This document shows, piece by piece, positions 52,201 through 64,000 of a DNA stretch of 64,000 bases (the stretch's first letter is position 1; every line of letters begins with the position of its first letter). The DNA comes from Ophioderma brevispina. Its lineage: Eukaryota; Echinodermata; Ophiuroidea; Amphilepidida; Ophiodermatidae. The notes under the pieces are model-generated. The model searched no databases. It worked only from the letters and a program-made list of their open reading frames with translations, and was not told the origin of the DNA. Where the stretch lies: the NCBI GenBank assembly GCA_023653785.1, contig JAMKCH010079196.1, positions 1 through 64,000 on the forward strand. Direction: 5' to 3'. The translations under genes and the position numbers were made by a program.

Positions 52201-53034
52201 GCACATCAGTCGATCTTCCCAGGCTTAGGAAGGCATCGATATACTTGTCACGGTTTGCCTTACCGTCGTCTACCTGAGTCATTTTTGTAACCAAAGCTAA
52301 CTTCCGACCCCCACATGATTTTCGTTACTGAACATCAGATCTCTGTAAATTTGGTACACAGGGTAGCGGTTTCTTCTCCATTGTCATCAAAATACTCAGT
52401 GCCGCAATCTCCATTATAGATGTTCACTATGACGTCCATATGTTGAGGACAGTATAACATACTGTACTGAAATAATAGGATGGAAAATTGATATTTCGCG
52501 AACTTTTAGTGTACATCAAAAACCTTTAGGCACTAAATTCTCCAATTTTATAAAACTAGTCATTTTCCATCAAGTAGAGACAAAAACCCGCATGAAAATT
52601 GATATTCAAACATTTCTGGCGAAAAATATGAATTTTCCCCTATCGTGGTGGTCTGATGGAATTGACAATTTTGCTAACATCCGAATTTTATGACGTCATT
52701 GGACGTAATGCTAGGCTGTTGGTACTCATTTTGGTATCATTGTGAAAAGGAGGATCATAGCTAATCTATTGGTACCAAAATCAAGTGATTTTTTGTGTTG
52801 AGTTTTCGGCATATTGGTACGTCTCTCCCTGCATGGGGGTTGCATTTTGGCAGCCATTTTGAAAAAGCACCCTCAACGTTTAACCCAGGGTGGGAATTTT
52901 GCAGACAACCGGAAATTCAATTTTCTTATGGTTAAGCTTCACAAAAATGGTTGTCTCCAAAAATCCAGTGGGGGGGGGTGCAGGGGGGTCATGGTAGCCG
53001 GTAGTCTAATTAACGAAAATCTTACAAATCATTA

Positions 53035-53342
53035 TTTTCATGGAAAAACTCATGACCTGCGTCAAGGTAAAGAAGATCAGTCTTGAAGTGAAAAGAGATG
53101 GAATTGGCTGGGGCACATATGGTAAAGAAAAGGAAAACCATTGCATGACTGCTTTGACTTGGGCAAGGGAAAAATGGAAGGCCAAAACAACTTGGTGTAG
53201 AACTGTGAGAAAAGGAAAGGAAGATCTTGGATGGTATCATGGAATGAAGCCTTCACTCTTTTCAAGCAAGAACAGAGAACATTGGAAAAAGAGTGTGGAG
53301 GTCTTATCATTCTTATGTGCCAGTAGGCACGAAGAGGAAGAG
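53035..53342 (+). mobile_element. LINE-A, 3' part
   Basis: KRWNWLGHIW (about 53092-53120) and, after a frameshift, ENHCMTALTWAREKWKAKTT, GKEDLGWYHGMKPS and NREHWKKSVEVL. It ends CASRHEEE immediately before the 18-bp target duplication. This is the expected C-terminal order following the CETW block at 46290, so it completes LINE-A. Confidence 0.9.
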
Positions 53343-53360
53343 AATCCTTTGGCAATTAAC
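53343..53360 (+). repeat. 18-bp target-site duplication of LINE-A, right
   Basis: Exact copy of 45368-45385. Confidence 0.9.
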
Positions 53361-54169
53361 ATTAGAACACCAAAAAGTGACTGTCAGGTAGAGGCTGGCG
53401 GGACACAACAAAAGTTTGTTTGCTTGTTGGCCATATACAATACAAAATGAAAACGACAAGTATTAAAACAAATTCAAAAAAGTATAAAAATCAAATAAAA
53501 AAACACCGAGAAGGGGGTTACCCTCAGGTGCACCCAATTACACCAACACCGCATACAATCACCTTCTAACATCCACAAAATATAAAATGCATCACTACAC
53601 TAAAAAACTCCCCAAAACGTTTAATGAACTGACAAGAATAAAAAATGCTACTATAAGCGCTATATAAAAACTGGTTATTATTACACTAACAAAACACTGC
53701 CCGGCAGTATGCGTGAGCACCTGCAGGGCTTGTGCTTTTAAAATTCGCGCTCAATCAGGCGTGATAAGGCTATTGAATGCTGTACCTGTATGGACATATT
53801 CTTCACACCCCTAACATGTCAGTAGACCAGGTACTAACTTGTGTTTGTAAACATTGATGTCACTTCATCTATAAAACATTGGTTTCTTGGACTGTTAGAT
53901 TTGTTGTTGTGAAACATTAAGTGAAATTATTTAAACACCTTTCGAAATCTTCACGTGTAACGCTTCTCTTAAATTGTGAACTTTAGAGTGGATACTTATA
54001 GTTTTAGTGTTTGACTGTAATTCTTGAGAACATTTTTGTGTATTGATTGTGATCATCAATGTAATTGTGTTGGACATTACAAATTCCTGAACCAATCGTT
54101 TTATTCTACAAAAATAAATTCTCTAGTTATATAAAATTCAGATCATTTGTGGACAAGGCTCTTTTGATT

Positions 54170-54860
54170 CGTCATGTGAGTGCAACAAAGTCGTATCTAC
54201 ATTTTCGTGATTTTACAGGAGATGCATTTTTGTGCTTCATTCATTTGTTAGTTTCCGATTTATAACACACGATGAAAATGTATTTTTTAAATATACTATG
54301 AATATTTCATTTCCCACTTAAGTCGACTAATTAGGTAATTAGCTAATTGAGGTGGCGTAACTACACACATGATTTTCCGTGTAGTGCCGAAGTCGTATCT
54401 ACCAGTTACGATTTTGTTGCATTCAAGAGAAATTCAATTTTTAGTGCAACAAAGTGGTACGTACAAAATAAATAGGCATTATTAGCTTCATAAACCTCCA
54501 AGAGTGAGCCTAACTTTAAGTATGTTAAAATATGCGTATTCATTACTTGTAAAATAATTAAGTATTGGGGCTAAGATAGTGGAAGAGGAATTAACTGACA
54601 TTTTGAACTACATTAAGTTTTTTGTGCCAAACTTAGCACTAAATTGTTAATAATAATGAAAATGGACTGTTTGACCAAACATTGGGGAGAATTTTATTTA
54701 CACTTTAAAAAACAATCGCGTACAAAAATAAAAGGGCGTTCCGTTAGTGCAAACAAAAGTCGTATCTACCAGTTCGACTTTGTTGCAACCTCACCCAGAA
54801 ATTCATTTTGAGTGCAACCGAACAACGTCGTATCTACACCTAAATATGCCTATTTATGCA
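54170..54860 (+). repeat. Dispersed tandem motif gtgcaacaaagtcgtatctac
   Basis: Instances at about 54178, 54381 and 54743, with inverted partners (ttacgattttgttgca at about 54402; cgactttgttgca at about 54775) and further copies at 54440 and 54805. The two fullest units are about 362 bp apart. It may be a degenerate satellite or foldback element. Confidence 0.7.
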
Positions 54861-55615
54861 TAATAACTCGCAATAAAATTGGGACTGTCACTTGAAAGTG
54901 TGATCAAATTAGGGTAATGACGTCTTTTTCAATTAATAAACAATTCAATTTCGCCAAAAATGTCAGTACGACTTGAGACATTCACATTGTGTACAGTATT
55001 TCTGACCTTGAATCTATGTTAGTAGGGATGACCTTAAGGACCATGCATATTACGGAATTGTCATGCAATTTCTAATTTCGGAATTTTTTTGTTACTTTGA
55101 AACAAGCCAGGGACTCTAAATGTGATCACAAAATTTATGTTCTCGGTTCTGCAGAGTTACGCCCAAAAATAGTAAATCAGTCTATCACCCATGCCATACC
55201 GTTTGAACCAATATCAGCAAAGCCTTAGGACTGCTACTCGTAAGAACAGAGTGACCGATCTTCTAAAAACAGAATTAAATCGTAGGAAATATAGTGATTA
55301 AGGGGCCAACATCTCTAAATTCTGCCATTATTCCTCATCTGCCATCTTCAATGCGCGACAGAATGTGATTGGTTCAATGGGATCAGAATAATTAATGTTA
55401 GTTTGCTTTATCGTAAGAGTTGTATGTTACTGTCAATGTTTTAAGCTGGTAGATTATTGCTGTTTGATATCATGTCTTTCCACGCCCTGGGGTCAGTATA
55501 GGGCCACAGTTGTCCTTGGGTTTTAAGGTTTCTTCTTTTGATGAAATAAAGATGATTTAATATCGAAGAAAAAAATAAAACCAAGAGAATCTGAAGAACC
55601 ACACCGATCTCGGCA

Positions 55616-55800
55616 CAGTGGTGGCACCAGACTTCATTTCTGGGGGGGGGGGCGGTAAAACGGAGGGCAAGTGTTGTTTTTTGGGGGTGGGCCAAAAGAA
55701 AATTCTGGGGGGGAAACTTCAAAAGTTGAACCCCCCAAATCGATAATATTGCCCAAATTTGATTGATTTTTGCCCCAATCGCCGATTTTGTCATAAATCA
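55616..55800 (+). mobile_element. hAT-type MITE fragment (family of 38203-38403)
   Basis: Starts cagtggtggcaccagacttc followed by a G-run, then ttgcccaaatttgattgatt. The right terminus is absent. Confidence 0.68.
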
Positions 55801-56509
55801 GTCATATTTTATTCGGCAGGAGCATGGGGAAAAAAACATTAACCGTAAGTAAAAAAGCAATACGAAATGTAAAAATACAAGGCGGAGGGAAATGGTTAAT
55901 TTCCTGTGCAATTAGTTAGCTCCTGTCTGCATGATATTGACGTAGGATGAAGGGTAAAGAATAGGACTTATATATTTGGTCCTTTAAATTTAGCATATTG
56001 ATGGGGGTGGCAAGTTCTTTTAACAAAGGAGTCAGTGGTTCTTGTTGTCGGAGTCGATCAAGCCTCGCAGAGCCGATTCCATGGCAGTAAACGAAACATT
56101 ATACCCCGTCTCGGAAATGGGAAACGAAGGACGAGAACCGATTGCATCCGAGTACGGTGAGCTTTCCCGCTATTCGGCACCAACGGCACGGACAATACAC
56201 AGAGAATGACCCGCTTGTCTGTTGGCCAAAATAAAACAACGTCCGGTTTTTGGAAAGTGGCGCGATTATGCTCGGTTGTCTTTCTCCAACCCGTTGTGTG
56301 GTTTTGCATTGTCGCATAGATTGACACATTGCCCATTTTTAAATATTTCAGACTCCCTATGGAGTAAATGAAATTAATGTACTATGCGCTCCAAAACATA
56401 TTTTGGACAAATGTTTTAAAATGCGAAAAACAAGTACCTTTATATTGCATAAGGGGCAGGTGTCTAAGACTTTCTTGCCACACCTTTTTAGTTTTGTATA
56501 CAAATTGTC

Positions 56510-56510
<1 letters not shown>

Positions 56511-56567
<57 letters not shown>

Positions 56568-56599
56568 CCCCCCCCCCCCCCACCCCCCCCCCCCCCCCC
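56511..56599 (+). repeat. 89-base C-run
   Basis: All C except T at 56565 and A at 56582. Proline frames over it are artefacts. Confidence 0.95.
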
Positions 56600-56609
56600 T
56601 CTGTGAGTA

Positions 56610-58060
56610 GATAAGATTCGATTAGCATCAAAAGGATGACAATGAAATACAGAGGACTGGTTAAATAATCAAGATATTAATATCTTATAAAGAAGTATTT
56701 ATAACAGTATTCAGATGATGGCTAGGAAGAGTTATCTTGCTAAATTAACAATTGAAAGGGCAAATAAGAAGAGTGCAACAAACATACAGAGGACAACCTT
56801 CACCAAGGAAAAAACATTTTATCTTACAATGGTAACATTACAGCTCAATCATGCAATTGTATGGCATTGTTTTTGAAATATAAAACCGTTCTACAAAAAA
56901 CAAGAGGCCCGCGGATGATCTAGAATGTACGCATGTTACATCGGGATTCTAAGGTTAAATGACATTTGGTACATCTGCAGATAAACCTCGTAACCTGACA
57001 ATTGGATCATGGACAGATGTAGTGGAGCTCAAACAAGAAGAAAGAAGGGAAACGCAGAAACATCAGAATTATTAACCAATAATCTAAAAAGATCAGAAAA
57101 ATGTGTCATTGACCAAAAGCCAAAATGACATTTAATGGACATTTAATGGACATTAAGTCATTTCGCAAGACATTAAGGACCACCTTGTACGATTATAAAC
57201 GAAACTCTTTTAAACGGTAATATTATTTTGCTGCGAAAGAGAAATGGAGTCTAGGCAGTAAAAATCTCATATTAATGTCGATTATGAGATGCGTGTACGC
57301 TCTTCATGATGGCTGTGAAGAATGGCTGGTCAACTCTGGTTCAACTCTAAGCGAAAAAAGGGACAAGATTTGATTGGAAAGGTTCGCTTAAGAAAGAGTA
57401 CGAAGAAATTCTCGCAGGCTCGTATCAAAAACAGGCGATTATGCTTGAAACAACGTGAAAAGCAGGAAAATCGTTTTAGGCTTACATCAAAATCCATACA
57501 GACGTGTCAGGAGATTGATAATAATAAGCTAAATAAAGTTGAGCACAAGGATAGAGAGGTGTAAAATGAAAGAGGGACGGTGGATACTTCTTCTAGAATA
57601 CATAAGATTGCATACTACAGAGAGGATCTAAAACAAGCTTCTTAGACTTAGATAGGTCTGTAGGGGTAAGTCCTTCTGTGATACAGGTAAGTCCTATTCA
57701 TGGAAGAAAACTAAAACCATTTTTAAACAAGGCAGCAGAGCATATGCCAGATGTAGTATATAAGATTTTGAAACACATATTTACAGTCATGTTATGATCA
57801 TCTAGAGCGGTATAGTATTTTATCCGACCACAACACGGTATCAGGAAAAAGCGTTCCAATGAAACAAATCCTCACCAATTAACCAGAAATAAATCGATGT
57901 TTCTATATCAGACGTATCGAGAGTCTTCGATAAAGTCCTCATTGCAGACTAATTTACATGCTAAAATGAAATCACTGGTAAGATATTTAAGTGATGAAGC
58001 ATTTTTCCCCTGGCCGTACTCAACATAACGGGGCGGCCGAGCTGTGAAAAGTGCTCTAGT
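56610..58060. other. No gene recognised
   Basis: A basic 80-codon frame at 57322-57564 (rich in K, R, Q) is the longest. It lacks any known motif, so I do not call it. Confidence 0.35.
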
Positions 58061-58070
58061 TTTCGAGTTA

Positions 58071-58658
58071 CCCCTCCCCTCGGTACAACAAAACACAACC
58101 ACCTTTATTTGAAGGATAAATATATCAGATTTAAGAAAATGATGGGTGTGGTTTAAATATTTAGTGGCAGGGATGATTTCTAGCCCGAAAAATGCATTTT
58201 GGGCTGCAAATTAAGCGAAATTATAATTTTTTTTATTTGTTTAAAGTAAAAATATTACAAACTTATTTTATGGTATCTTTTTTGTTATTGATATAGGTTT
58301 TATACATTGCATAAAGGTTCAGGTAATACTCGTTGTGGTGACATGTGACAAAAAGGATGTTTTTTTTAGGAAAAAGTGATTTTGGGGCTAAAATTCTAGA
58401 CCCTTTATATATTGTATAAAACAGAAATCTATAATATAAATGTCAAAGATTGATAGTATTGCATCATGATTAAAATTTGTTTTGCTAAGAAATTAATAAA
58501 TCTTGATTTTCTTAAGTTTTTATCTCAAAAACGTGATTTTTTGACCCAAAAAACACCCCTACCACCAAAATATTTGACCACAATCATCATTTTTTAAAAT
58601 TATATATTACTATCTTTCGAATAGAAGTGGTTGCGTTTTGTTGTACCGAGGGGAGAGG
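58071..58658. mobile_element. 588-bp palindromic MITE
   Basis: Left cccctcccctcggtacaaca, aaacacaaccacc and gaaaatgatg pair with the right arm reversed (cctctcccctcggtacaaca, aaacgcaaccac, aaaaatgatg). Similarity fades toward the middle, and there is no coding capacity. Confidence 0.85.
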
Positions 58659-58974
58659 TTGTCGACCATTTTGCAGTCCAAACCGCTCCGCTAACACGTT
58701 CTGGTCAAGCTTCTGACACAGGGCCTTTGTGGTTCCTGCTGGGGCTATGCGTAACAATCAAGTACGATCAATGAGTTGGCTATTTACGGTTCGGGATGAC
58801 TACCTACCTGCTTTACCCACCCACCGATTACATTGGGGATACCAATGGGGCTCAGAACGATCGCCAAACATTAGAAAAAATGACTGAATCCGATCCCATC
58901 AAGTGTACTACAATGCCCACAGCAAAGTAGCCAGCAGTTACAGGGTGTCATAGCAATATTAATATTCTTTCAGG

Positions 58975-59300
58975 GGAATTCTTTAACAATTAAGGGCCTT
59001 GAAAGAAATCTTGGAGACTACAAGCCAGAGGTGAAAGTTACTGATTACCACGTTATAGCACGTGCCTTATTGAAATATGCTACTTCACCATGCAAAATGT
59101 AACATCATAATGCATCGGAAAAGGTGCAAACACAAGCTGCACGCCTCTGTATGACGAGTTGAGCACAGAACCATGCACTGTTATCCAACTGATGACTTCA
59201 GCTGCAGGCACTCAAAAATCCGGAAGAAAAATGGCTCGACTTATAAACGAGTGTCACCAGTTGCATATTGGCGGAGGTGCAAGCAAGGTTGATGGGCATG
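58975..59300 (+). mobile_element. LINE fragment D (reverse transcriptase C-terminal region)
   Basis: LERNLGDYKPEVKVTDY then ARALLKYATSP (to about 59090), EKVQTQAARLCMT (about 59118-59155) and, after a frameshift, STEPCTVIQLMTSAA then GRKMARLINECHQLHIGG. The order RxLLxYATSP / VQxxAARL / RRKxARL is typical of jockey/CR1-type polymerases. It ends where the 59305 element begins. Confidence 0.75.
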
Positions 59301-59744
59301 TATACAGAGTGGTCCAAAAAAACTTTACACTTTTTCGTTTGCAAATTTCTCAAAAGTGGATAGACGTATCAAAATAGTTTGAGGGTATTTATTAACTACG
59401 ATATCTTGTTGGAACCTGGTGAAAACGGCGTTAAAAACAAAGCTGAAATGACAAAATGGCCGCCATCTAGAGAAAAAAGGTCAAAAACCACTTTGCACAG
59501 ACGTAAGTCTATGGCACTCTGTTGGCGGTCACAAATTATATCCACAATTGATACACACATTGAACAACGCCCCCCGTCATGGGACTTGGTATTTATTAAT
59601 AACCACAAAGGTAAGAATTAAGGCATCTCAAATTATCTCAAGTTTCTCTTATTCATTTAAAAACAAAACGGCTGCAATATTTCTTCTTGTCTTCTTGTGA
59701 TCTTGTCCCAAACCATAAAAACATTTAAAATGTAGAAGAAGCAG

Positions 59745-60640
59745 AGTGGGCACGTGTGGTCCAGTGGACAGAACCACCAACTCATGATCTGTAGGTTGTG
59801 GGTTCGAGTCCCGCTGAGGCCAACGTGTTGAGGCCAACGTGTTGTGCACTTGGGCAAGGCACATCATTTTGTTGTTTTTAATTACCCAGTGGCAGGGGGC
59901 AATCCCACCCAGTAGGTTCTTCCCAGTGCCATCTTCTTATTCCTCAGGTTTGCAAAACAGAGTCTCATAAAGCCACATTTTTTTCACCGGATTGTTCCTA
60001 TTTGGAATCAACTACCTTCCCACATCAGATCCACTACATCTTTCTCCATTTTTAAATCTCAGGTCCTTGATTTTTACAAATCCAAATTCACATCTCAGTT
60101 CGACTCAGCGAATACTTGTTCTTGGCTGACCAACTGTCGCTGTTCAATCTGCAGAGTTTGTTAAAAAGCTTCCTCCCTCTAGATCCTGTTTTGGCCTCCT
60201 AGGTGGGATGGTCCTAGAGGTGCTTTGTCACCTGTTCATCTCATCCTTTCACTGGTATTTGTGCAATTTAAAAAAAATCCTGTTATCCCAGTGCAATTTT
60301 GTATTTTAAGTTTGTATTTTATCAATTTTCTATATTGCAATATATTGTATGTTTCATTTTAACCAGTGATAAAGTGTAATAAATAAAATAAAATAAAATA
60401 AAAAAATAAACTTTACCTCACTTGCCTCTCTCTACCCAGGAGTGAAATGGGGAGCTGTCAGGGGAATGTTACAATCTAAGTGCTGATAGGAGCTGCGCTA
60501 CGGTGGCGCCCTAGTTGAAGCGAAATGATTCTGATGATTTCCTAGTGATAGCGTAATAATAATTGTAAACGCCATGATGCTTCGGCGAATGGCGTACCTA
60601 AATACCTGGTATTATTATTATTATTATTATTAGAGTCTTG
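59745..60640 (+). mobile_element. tRNA-derived SINE split by a LINE 3' end
   Basis: The tRNA-like head is gggcacgtgtggtccagtgg (A-box) and ggttcgagtcc (perfect B-box at about 59801), followed by a 14-bp repeat (gaggccaacgtgtt twice). The body cttgggcaaggcac stops at about 59867 and resumes at about 60412 with ctttacctcacttgcctctc and cccaggagtg. It ends in a (TAT)n tail at 60610-60635. The anticodon position reads CAT, but there is no cloverleaf integrity to call a working tRNA. Confidence 0.85.
59880..60411 (+). mobile_element. LINE-E 3' end with AAAAT-type tail
   Basis: An open frame reads LRFAKQSLIKPHFFHRIVPI then WNQLPSHIRSTTSFSIFKSQ and ends at TAA 60162-60164. FFxRxxxxWNxLPxxI is the usual C-terminus of CR1/jockey-type LINEs. 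A 3' UTR and taaataaaataaaataaaat tail follow. It is 5'-truncated, inserted inside the SINE body, and lies in the same orientation. Confidence 0.82.
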
Positions 60641-61105
60641 CTCAGTATATTGACAAGAAAAACATGCAAGTCTCTTTCAATTTAAAAAATTCCCCTTTTT
60701 TTTTTTTTTAAAATGAATAATTATGTAAATGGACATTTCAAGTTCAGTTTACGGTTGAGATATCTATCATTCATTTTCATTCAAATGGTATAAATGCTCA
60801 CAAAAACTCAAGGTGCGTCAGTAGGTTGTTACGTCAAGTAGGCCTCTATACTTTTCACGCAATGGTATTGATTATGTTAACATCATAATTGCTCCATAGA
60901 CTTATATGTGTGCAATGTGGGTTTTGACCATTTTTCTTTACACAGTAGCCATTTTGTTATTTGAGCTTTGTTTTCAAAAACCGTTTCACCAGGTTTGCTA
61001 ACAGTTTTGAGTTAATAAATATTTTCAAATTAATTGTGATAGGTTCCACCCACTTTTGAGAAATTTGCAGATATAAAGGTAAACATTTTTTTGGACCACA
61101 ATGTA

Positions 61106-63387
61106 GGTGTAAATTGCCGTTTGTTTATTAATACCGCGTAATCTAGAAGCGGCTAGGGGCCGTCCAGTAGGTAACCTTGTCAATCAATATGATTATGGTA
61201 TGTGTGGCTTTATTCCGTTAACCAAAACGAGTTGCGTGGCGTTTGTGTAATCTAAAGGTAGTTACAGTTCGATTCCCCTGATTGTTTATAATTTTACTTA
61301 TCTTTGCGCTAGAGTAATCAGTATCAGAAGGATCTTGGAATGTTCCTTAACAGTGTGGAGTACTAGGCGAAATACATCGTCATTGATTGCAAAGTGGGCG
61401 AAACGAATCAATATTTTGGTGAAATTACGATTTTTACATCTTATGCTTGATATCACAAGTTCTTTTCGTATGAGAAATACTGAAAACAAAATATACTTTG
61501 TGTTTTTATCGAATTTCATGCCGAAAAGGGAAAGTGAAAGGCAGAGGCAAATATACAATCGACAAAAGAGGGCCCTATTATTTAATATTTAATACTAGTC
61601 CTACTAGTGTTAAGCATTATAAGTACAGCACTGCACTTAATTTGAAGCTACGAATTGCGTACAGTGTTTACTATAGGCTAATATTGTAAGGCTTTTACTT
61701 CTTTACTATAGAAACGGTCTTACCATCAGTTTGCAGCGCATGCATTTCACAGCTTAAAACCGTTTCGACAGTTTCACAAAAATATGATATGACGGAAGGC
61801 GGCGCAATGACACAAATGTATTATTATTACACTAGTAGTTTATAATATATAAACTTTTCGGAAGTAATGAAATCAACACAATGATTAGGCATTATGTGAA
61901 AATGATTTTTACAATACTATACAATGATGGCTGGTATTTAGGTTATATTCAGTTTTATTGCTTCAGGGCACCAGCATTTAACTATATTTTACAGTAGGGC
62001 TGCGTCATCATTGGCTTTAAATTTTATAGTTTGTCAGAGTTGCTGTGACACCAGCCGATTTCAATGGTCTCACTTAGCGCACGATCGTTCTTCATCCTCG
62101 GGCTCATATGCATCATTTCTGAAGGGGTGGGCTGACGTCAGAAGATTGCATACAGCACCTTTTCGGTAAGATTACATCACGAACGTCATCAAGATAGAAA
62201 CAAAACATGGCACCACCAGCCAAAACCCACGCTACCACACTCATTCGAAACAATACTCTCGAAGAAGTAGCAGGCAAAGGGTCGTTAAGCTACAGATACA
62301 CGAGGCATAGGAAATGGTAAACACGATGGAGACGAGAAGTGCGGCCTGAAGTCTTCGTGAGGAACGATCCAAATTTGAGGGTGATCAACCGTATCCATGT
62401 CTCCCATGCATCTGCGACGTATCAGGAGCATAACGAGCACAGGCGAAGGTTAAAGGTTACAACATTGTGGAGGACGAACATGGCCAAAGGAATAACTGCT
62501 CCGGAGGAACAATGTGGACCAAACTGCAATGCACAGCTGTAGAAAAACAAAACAAGCTCTTAGAAAGTAATCTTTATCATGATTTTGGTCCTAACGAATC
62601 AAAAAGTTTTGCTAAGTTTACATTTAAAGTCCAAAAGATCGTTTTGATGAAAACTCGTGTTTTTAGCTTCACGGGACACCAGGCTAAAAGAGCTTGGAAT
62701 TTTAGTTTAATTACACCAAATAGTTTATATCAAGTACTGTTACATTAGATACTCGGAGTTAAATCACGTGAAAGAACTTTAGCTCATTAATAACAAACCC
62801 AACTTGCCCACCGGAAAAAACAATGATGGTGTTTCATACAAAATATATTACTTTAATTGCTTATAATCTTTAATCACCAACGGCTTTGTTTTTTTCACTT
62901 TCGCCTTTATATCATCTGATGTTACCAAAATACAACACTATTGCTCACTCTTAGGATTCTTGTAATTCATCAAAGATAGTCCATAGTTCACAGCAATCGC
63001 TACCCACTGGATTCCCTTAAAAAACAGAGGAGTGAGATTAATGATTTTCTGTCTTCTTGGAACGCGACAGCAGATGATAGCGATTTACAAATGGGTTTTT
63101 CGACTAGTCGTAAGTACCCATCATGTGAATTTTGTTTAGGATGCATGATCGTACACCATGTTGCATTGTACAATGCTACTCTTTTGGGCAAGGATGTATA
63201 CACATAAAATCATCTGGATGCCCTTTGATGTCACAGTGAAAATAAGAACTTTCGATTTCTTTATAAGTTTAGTCAGTTTGTATGTTGGGTTCAAAAGGTG
63301 AAACGTAATCGGACCCTCTCTCAATTATGGAAAAGTCAAGACTTGAAAGCTAAAGCTTGAAAAACAACGTATCTCTTTCACACAACC
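61106..63387. other. No gene recognised
   Basis: Short frames at 61335-61592 and 62339-62748 have no motif or splice support. An ATG at about 62207 opens 37 codons (MAPPAKTH...) and then stops. Confidence 0.35.
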
Positions 63388-63680
63388 AGGGCCGTACGCA
63401 GGATTTGTTTTTTTTTTGTGGGGGGGGGTGCGGGACTCTAAAAAAGGGGATCTTTTTCTTCGGAAAAAGTCGACGTTTTCAAAAACGTGGACCTAACCCC
63501 CTAAAATGGTCTGTGTTGACTTTTTGACACCACCAAAAAGTGGACTTTTTGGCAAAAGTTCTACAAATTCTGACCTTTTTATCAAAACAAATCTGCAAAT
63601 ACGTCCCCTTTTTGGAATTTGGGGGGAGGGGGGTGCAACAACAAGAGTTTAAGGCCTTGCAGGGGACCAGGTCTTGGTGG
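63388..63680 (+). mobile_element. hAT-type MITE fragment (cagggccgtacgcagg)
   Basis: Begins cagggccgtacgcaggattt followed by G-runs and tttggaatttggggggaggg. This is the familiar left terminus of hAT-derived MITEs. No right terminus found before the window ends. Confidence 0.65.
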
Positions 63681-64000
63681 TGTTGGTGATTATTTTGAAA
63701 ATAAACAGGATTACCTACCCCAAGATACAATGTATGCCTAATCAATGGACGCGGATTAATATGAACATGCGTTAGACGTAGCCGGGGAGGAGCTTGCAAT
63801 CAGATAGGTGAATTACGGATCTCCACGACGAGCGAAAAAAACATGTGAAATATACAAAGTGACGCCACAAGAACGCATCCCGTGGAGCTATTCTGTTTGC
63901 ATCAATACCGGCTGCAAATAGAAGTAGAGGGATAAAGATGCCTCCGACAAAGTTGGCATATCACGCATGGTTAATGCTGGCTTTGGCGTATTTTTCTGTA

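Larger units (their letters stand above)
46354..53034. mobile_element. ~6.7-kb insert splitting LINE-A, bounded by inverted repeat X
   Basis: Sequence at 46356-46520 (accctgcaccccc, ggatttttggagacca, gtctgcaaaaatcccca, cctgggttaaag, tttttcaaaatggc) recurs reverse-complemented at 52835-53010 at the other LINE-A breakpoint. This fits a large TIR element. Alternatively, two X copies were inserted separately. The contents are LINE-B with three nested DNA elements and a CXC-like ORF remnant on the - strand. Confidence 0.65.
59305..61103. mobile_element. TA-flanked 1.8-kb TIR element with nested SINE
   Basis: TA at 59303-59304 and 61104-61105, with termini CAGAGTGGTCCAAAAAAA and CATTGTGGTCCAAAAAAA (reversed). 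Arms of about 220 bp match: caaatttctcaaaagtgg, tatttattaac, acctggtgaaa, aacaaagct, acaaaatggc and gtctatgg. Arms and TA target fit a mariner/Tc1-type non-autonomous element. Most of the interior is the SINE at 59745-60640. Confidence 0.88.

Noticed and set aside
57322..57564. 80-codon basic + strand frame
   Set aside because: Composition-driven (K/R/Q-rich), with no motif and no flanking repeat or splice evidence.
59745..59825. Possible tRNA gene (perfect B-box, A-box, CAT at anticodon position)
   Set aside because: Acceptor and D stems do not pair properly and SINE body sequence follows, so it is a SINE head rather than a tRNA gene.
62207..62540. ATG opening MAPPAKTH... with good context, possible first exon
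   Set aside because: Only 37 codons before a stop, no recognisable continuation; nearby frames show no known domain.

Overview
This window is non-coding-rich animal DNA. It has long introns, no bacterial-style gene packing, spliceosomal GT-AG exons, tRNA-derived SINEs, several non-LTR (LINE) retrotransposon families, and many short inverted-repeat DNA transposons. The repeat style (CAAT runs ending in a tatatagcgcc motif, SINEs with a 'cttgggcaaggcac' body, hAT-type ends beginning CAGTGGCG) suggests a marine invertebrate deuterostome such as an echinoderm or hemichordate. That taxon is an inference from repeat style, not a demonstration.

The one host gene I can support is a PRR5/Protor orthologue, a subunit of TOR complex 2. 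It lies on the + strand. Five consecutive exons (418-449, 7862-7919, 11708-11799, 17913-17988, 22856-23098) join with matching splice phases and encode the core of the HbrB/PRR5 domain. The 5' exons lie before the window. The 3' end is either an exon I did not find or a read-through stop at 23158-23160. Everything else up to about 23 kb lies in its introns. The remaining 41 kb is either a giant last intron or intergenic DNA.

Intron 1 (450-7861) holds a decayed RTE-like LINE on the - strand (1450-2990) and a 540-bp direct duplication (5440-6898). Intron 2 has an inverted-repeat element split by a TTAA-flanked MITE. Intron 3 contains a ~5 kb terminal-inverted-repeat element (12544-17615) holding a LINE fragment and a broken ORF with a cysteine-rich CXC-like C-terminus. 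Intron 4 has small palindromic MITEs and a TA-flanked 1.26-kb element.

From 24.9 to 44 kb there are more MITEs and a striking array of three back-to-back long palindromes built from ~40-bp GATA-containing units (31395-33745). From 45.4 to 53.4 kb a LINE with a perfect 18-bp target-site duplication has been invaded by a ~6.7 kb insert. That insert carries a second LINE, which is itself hit by three DNA transposons, giving up to five insertion levels. A second CXC-like ORF remnant lies inside. From 58 to 61.1 kb a LINE fragment abuts a TA-flanked 1.8-kb element that contains a SINE, which in turn contains a LINE 3' end.

Stretches not listed as features showed no gene or repeat that I could defend.
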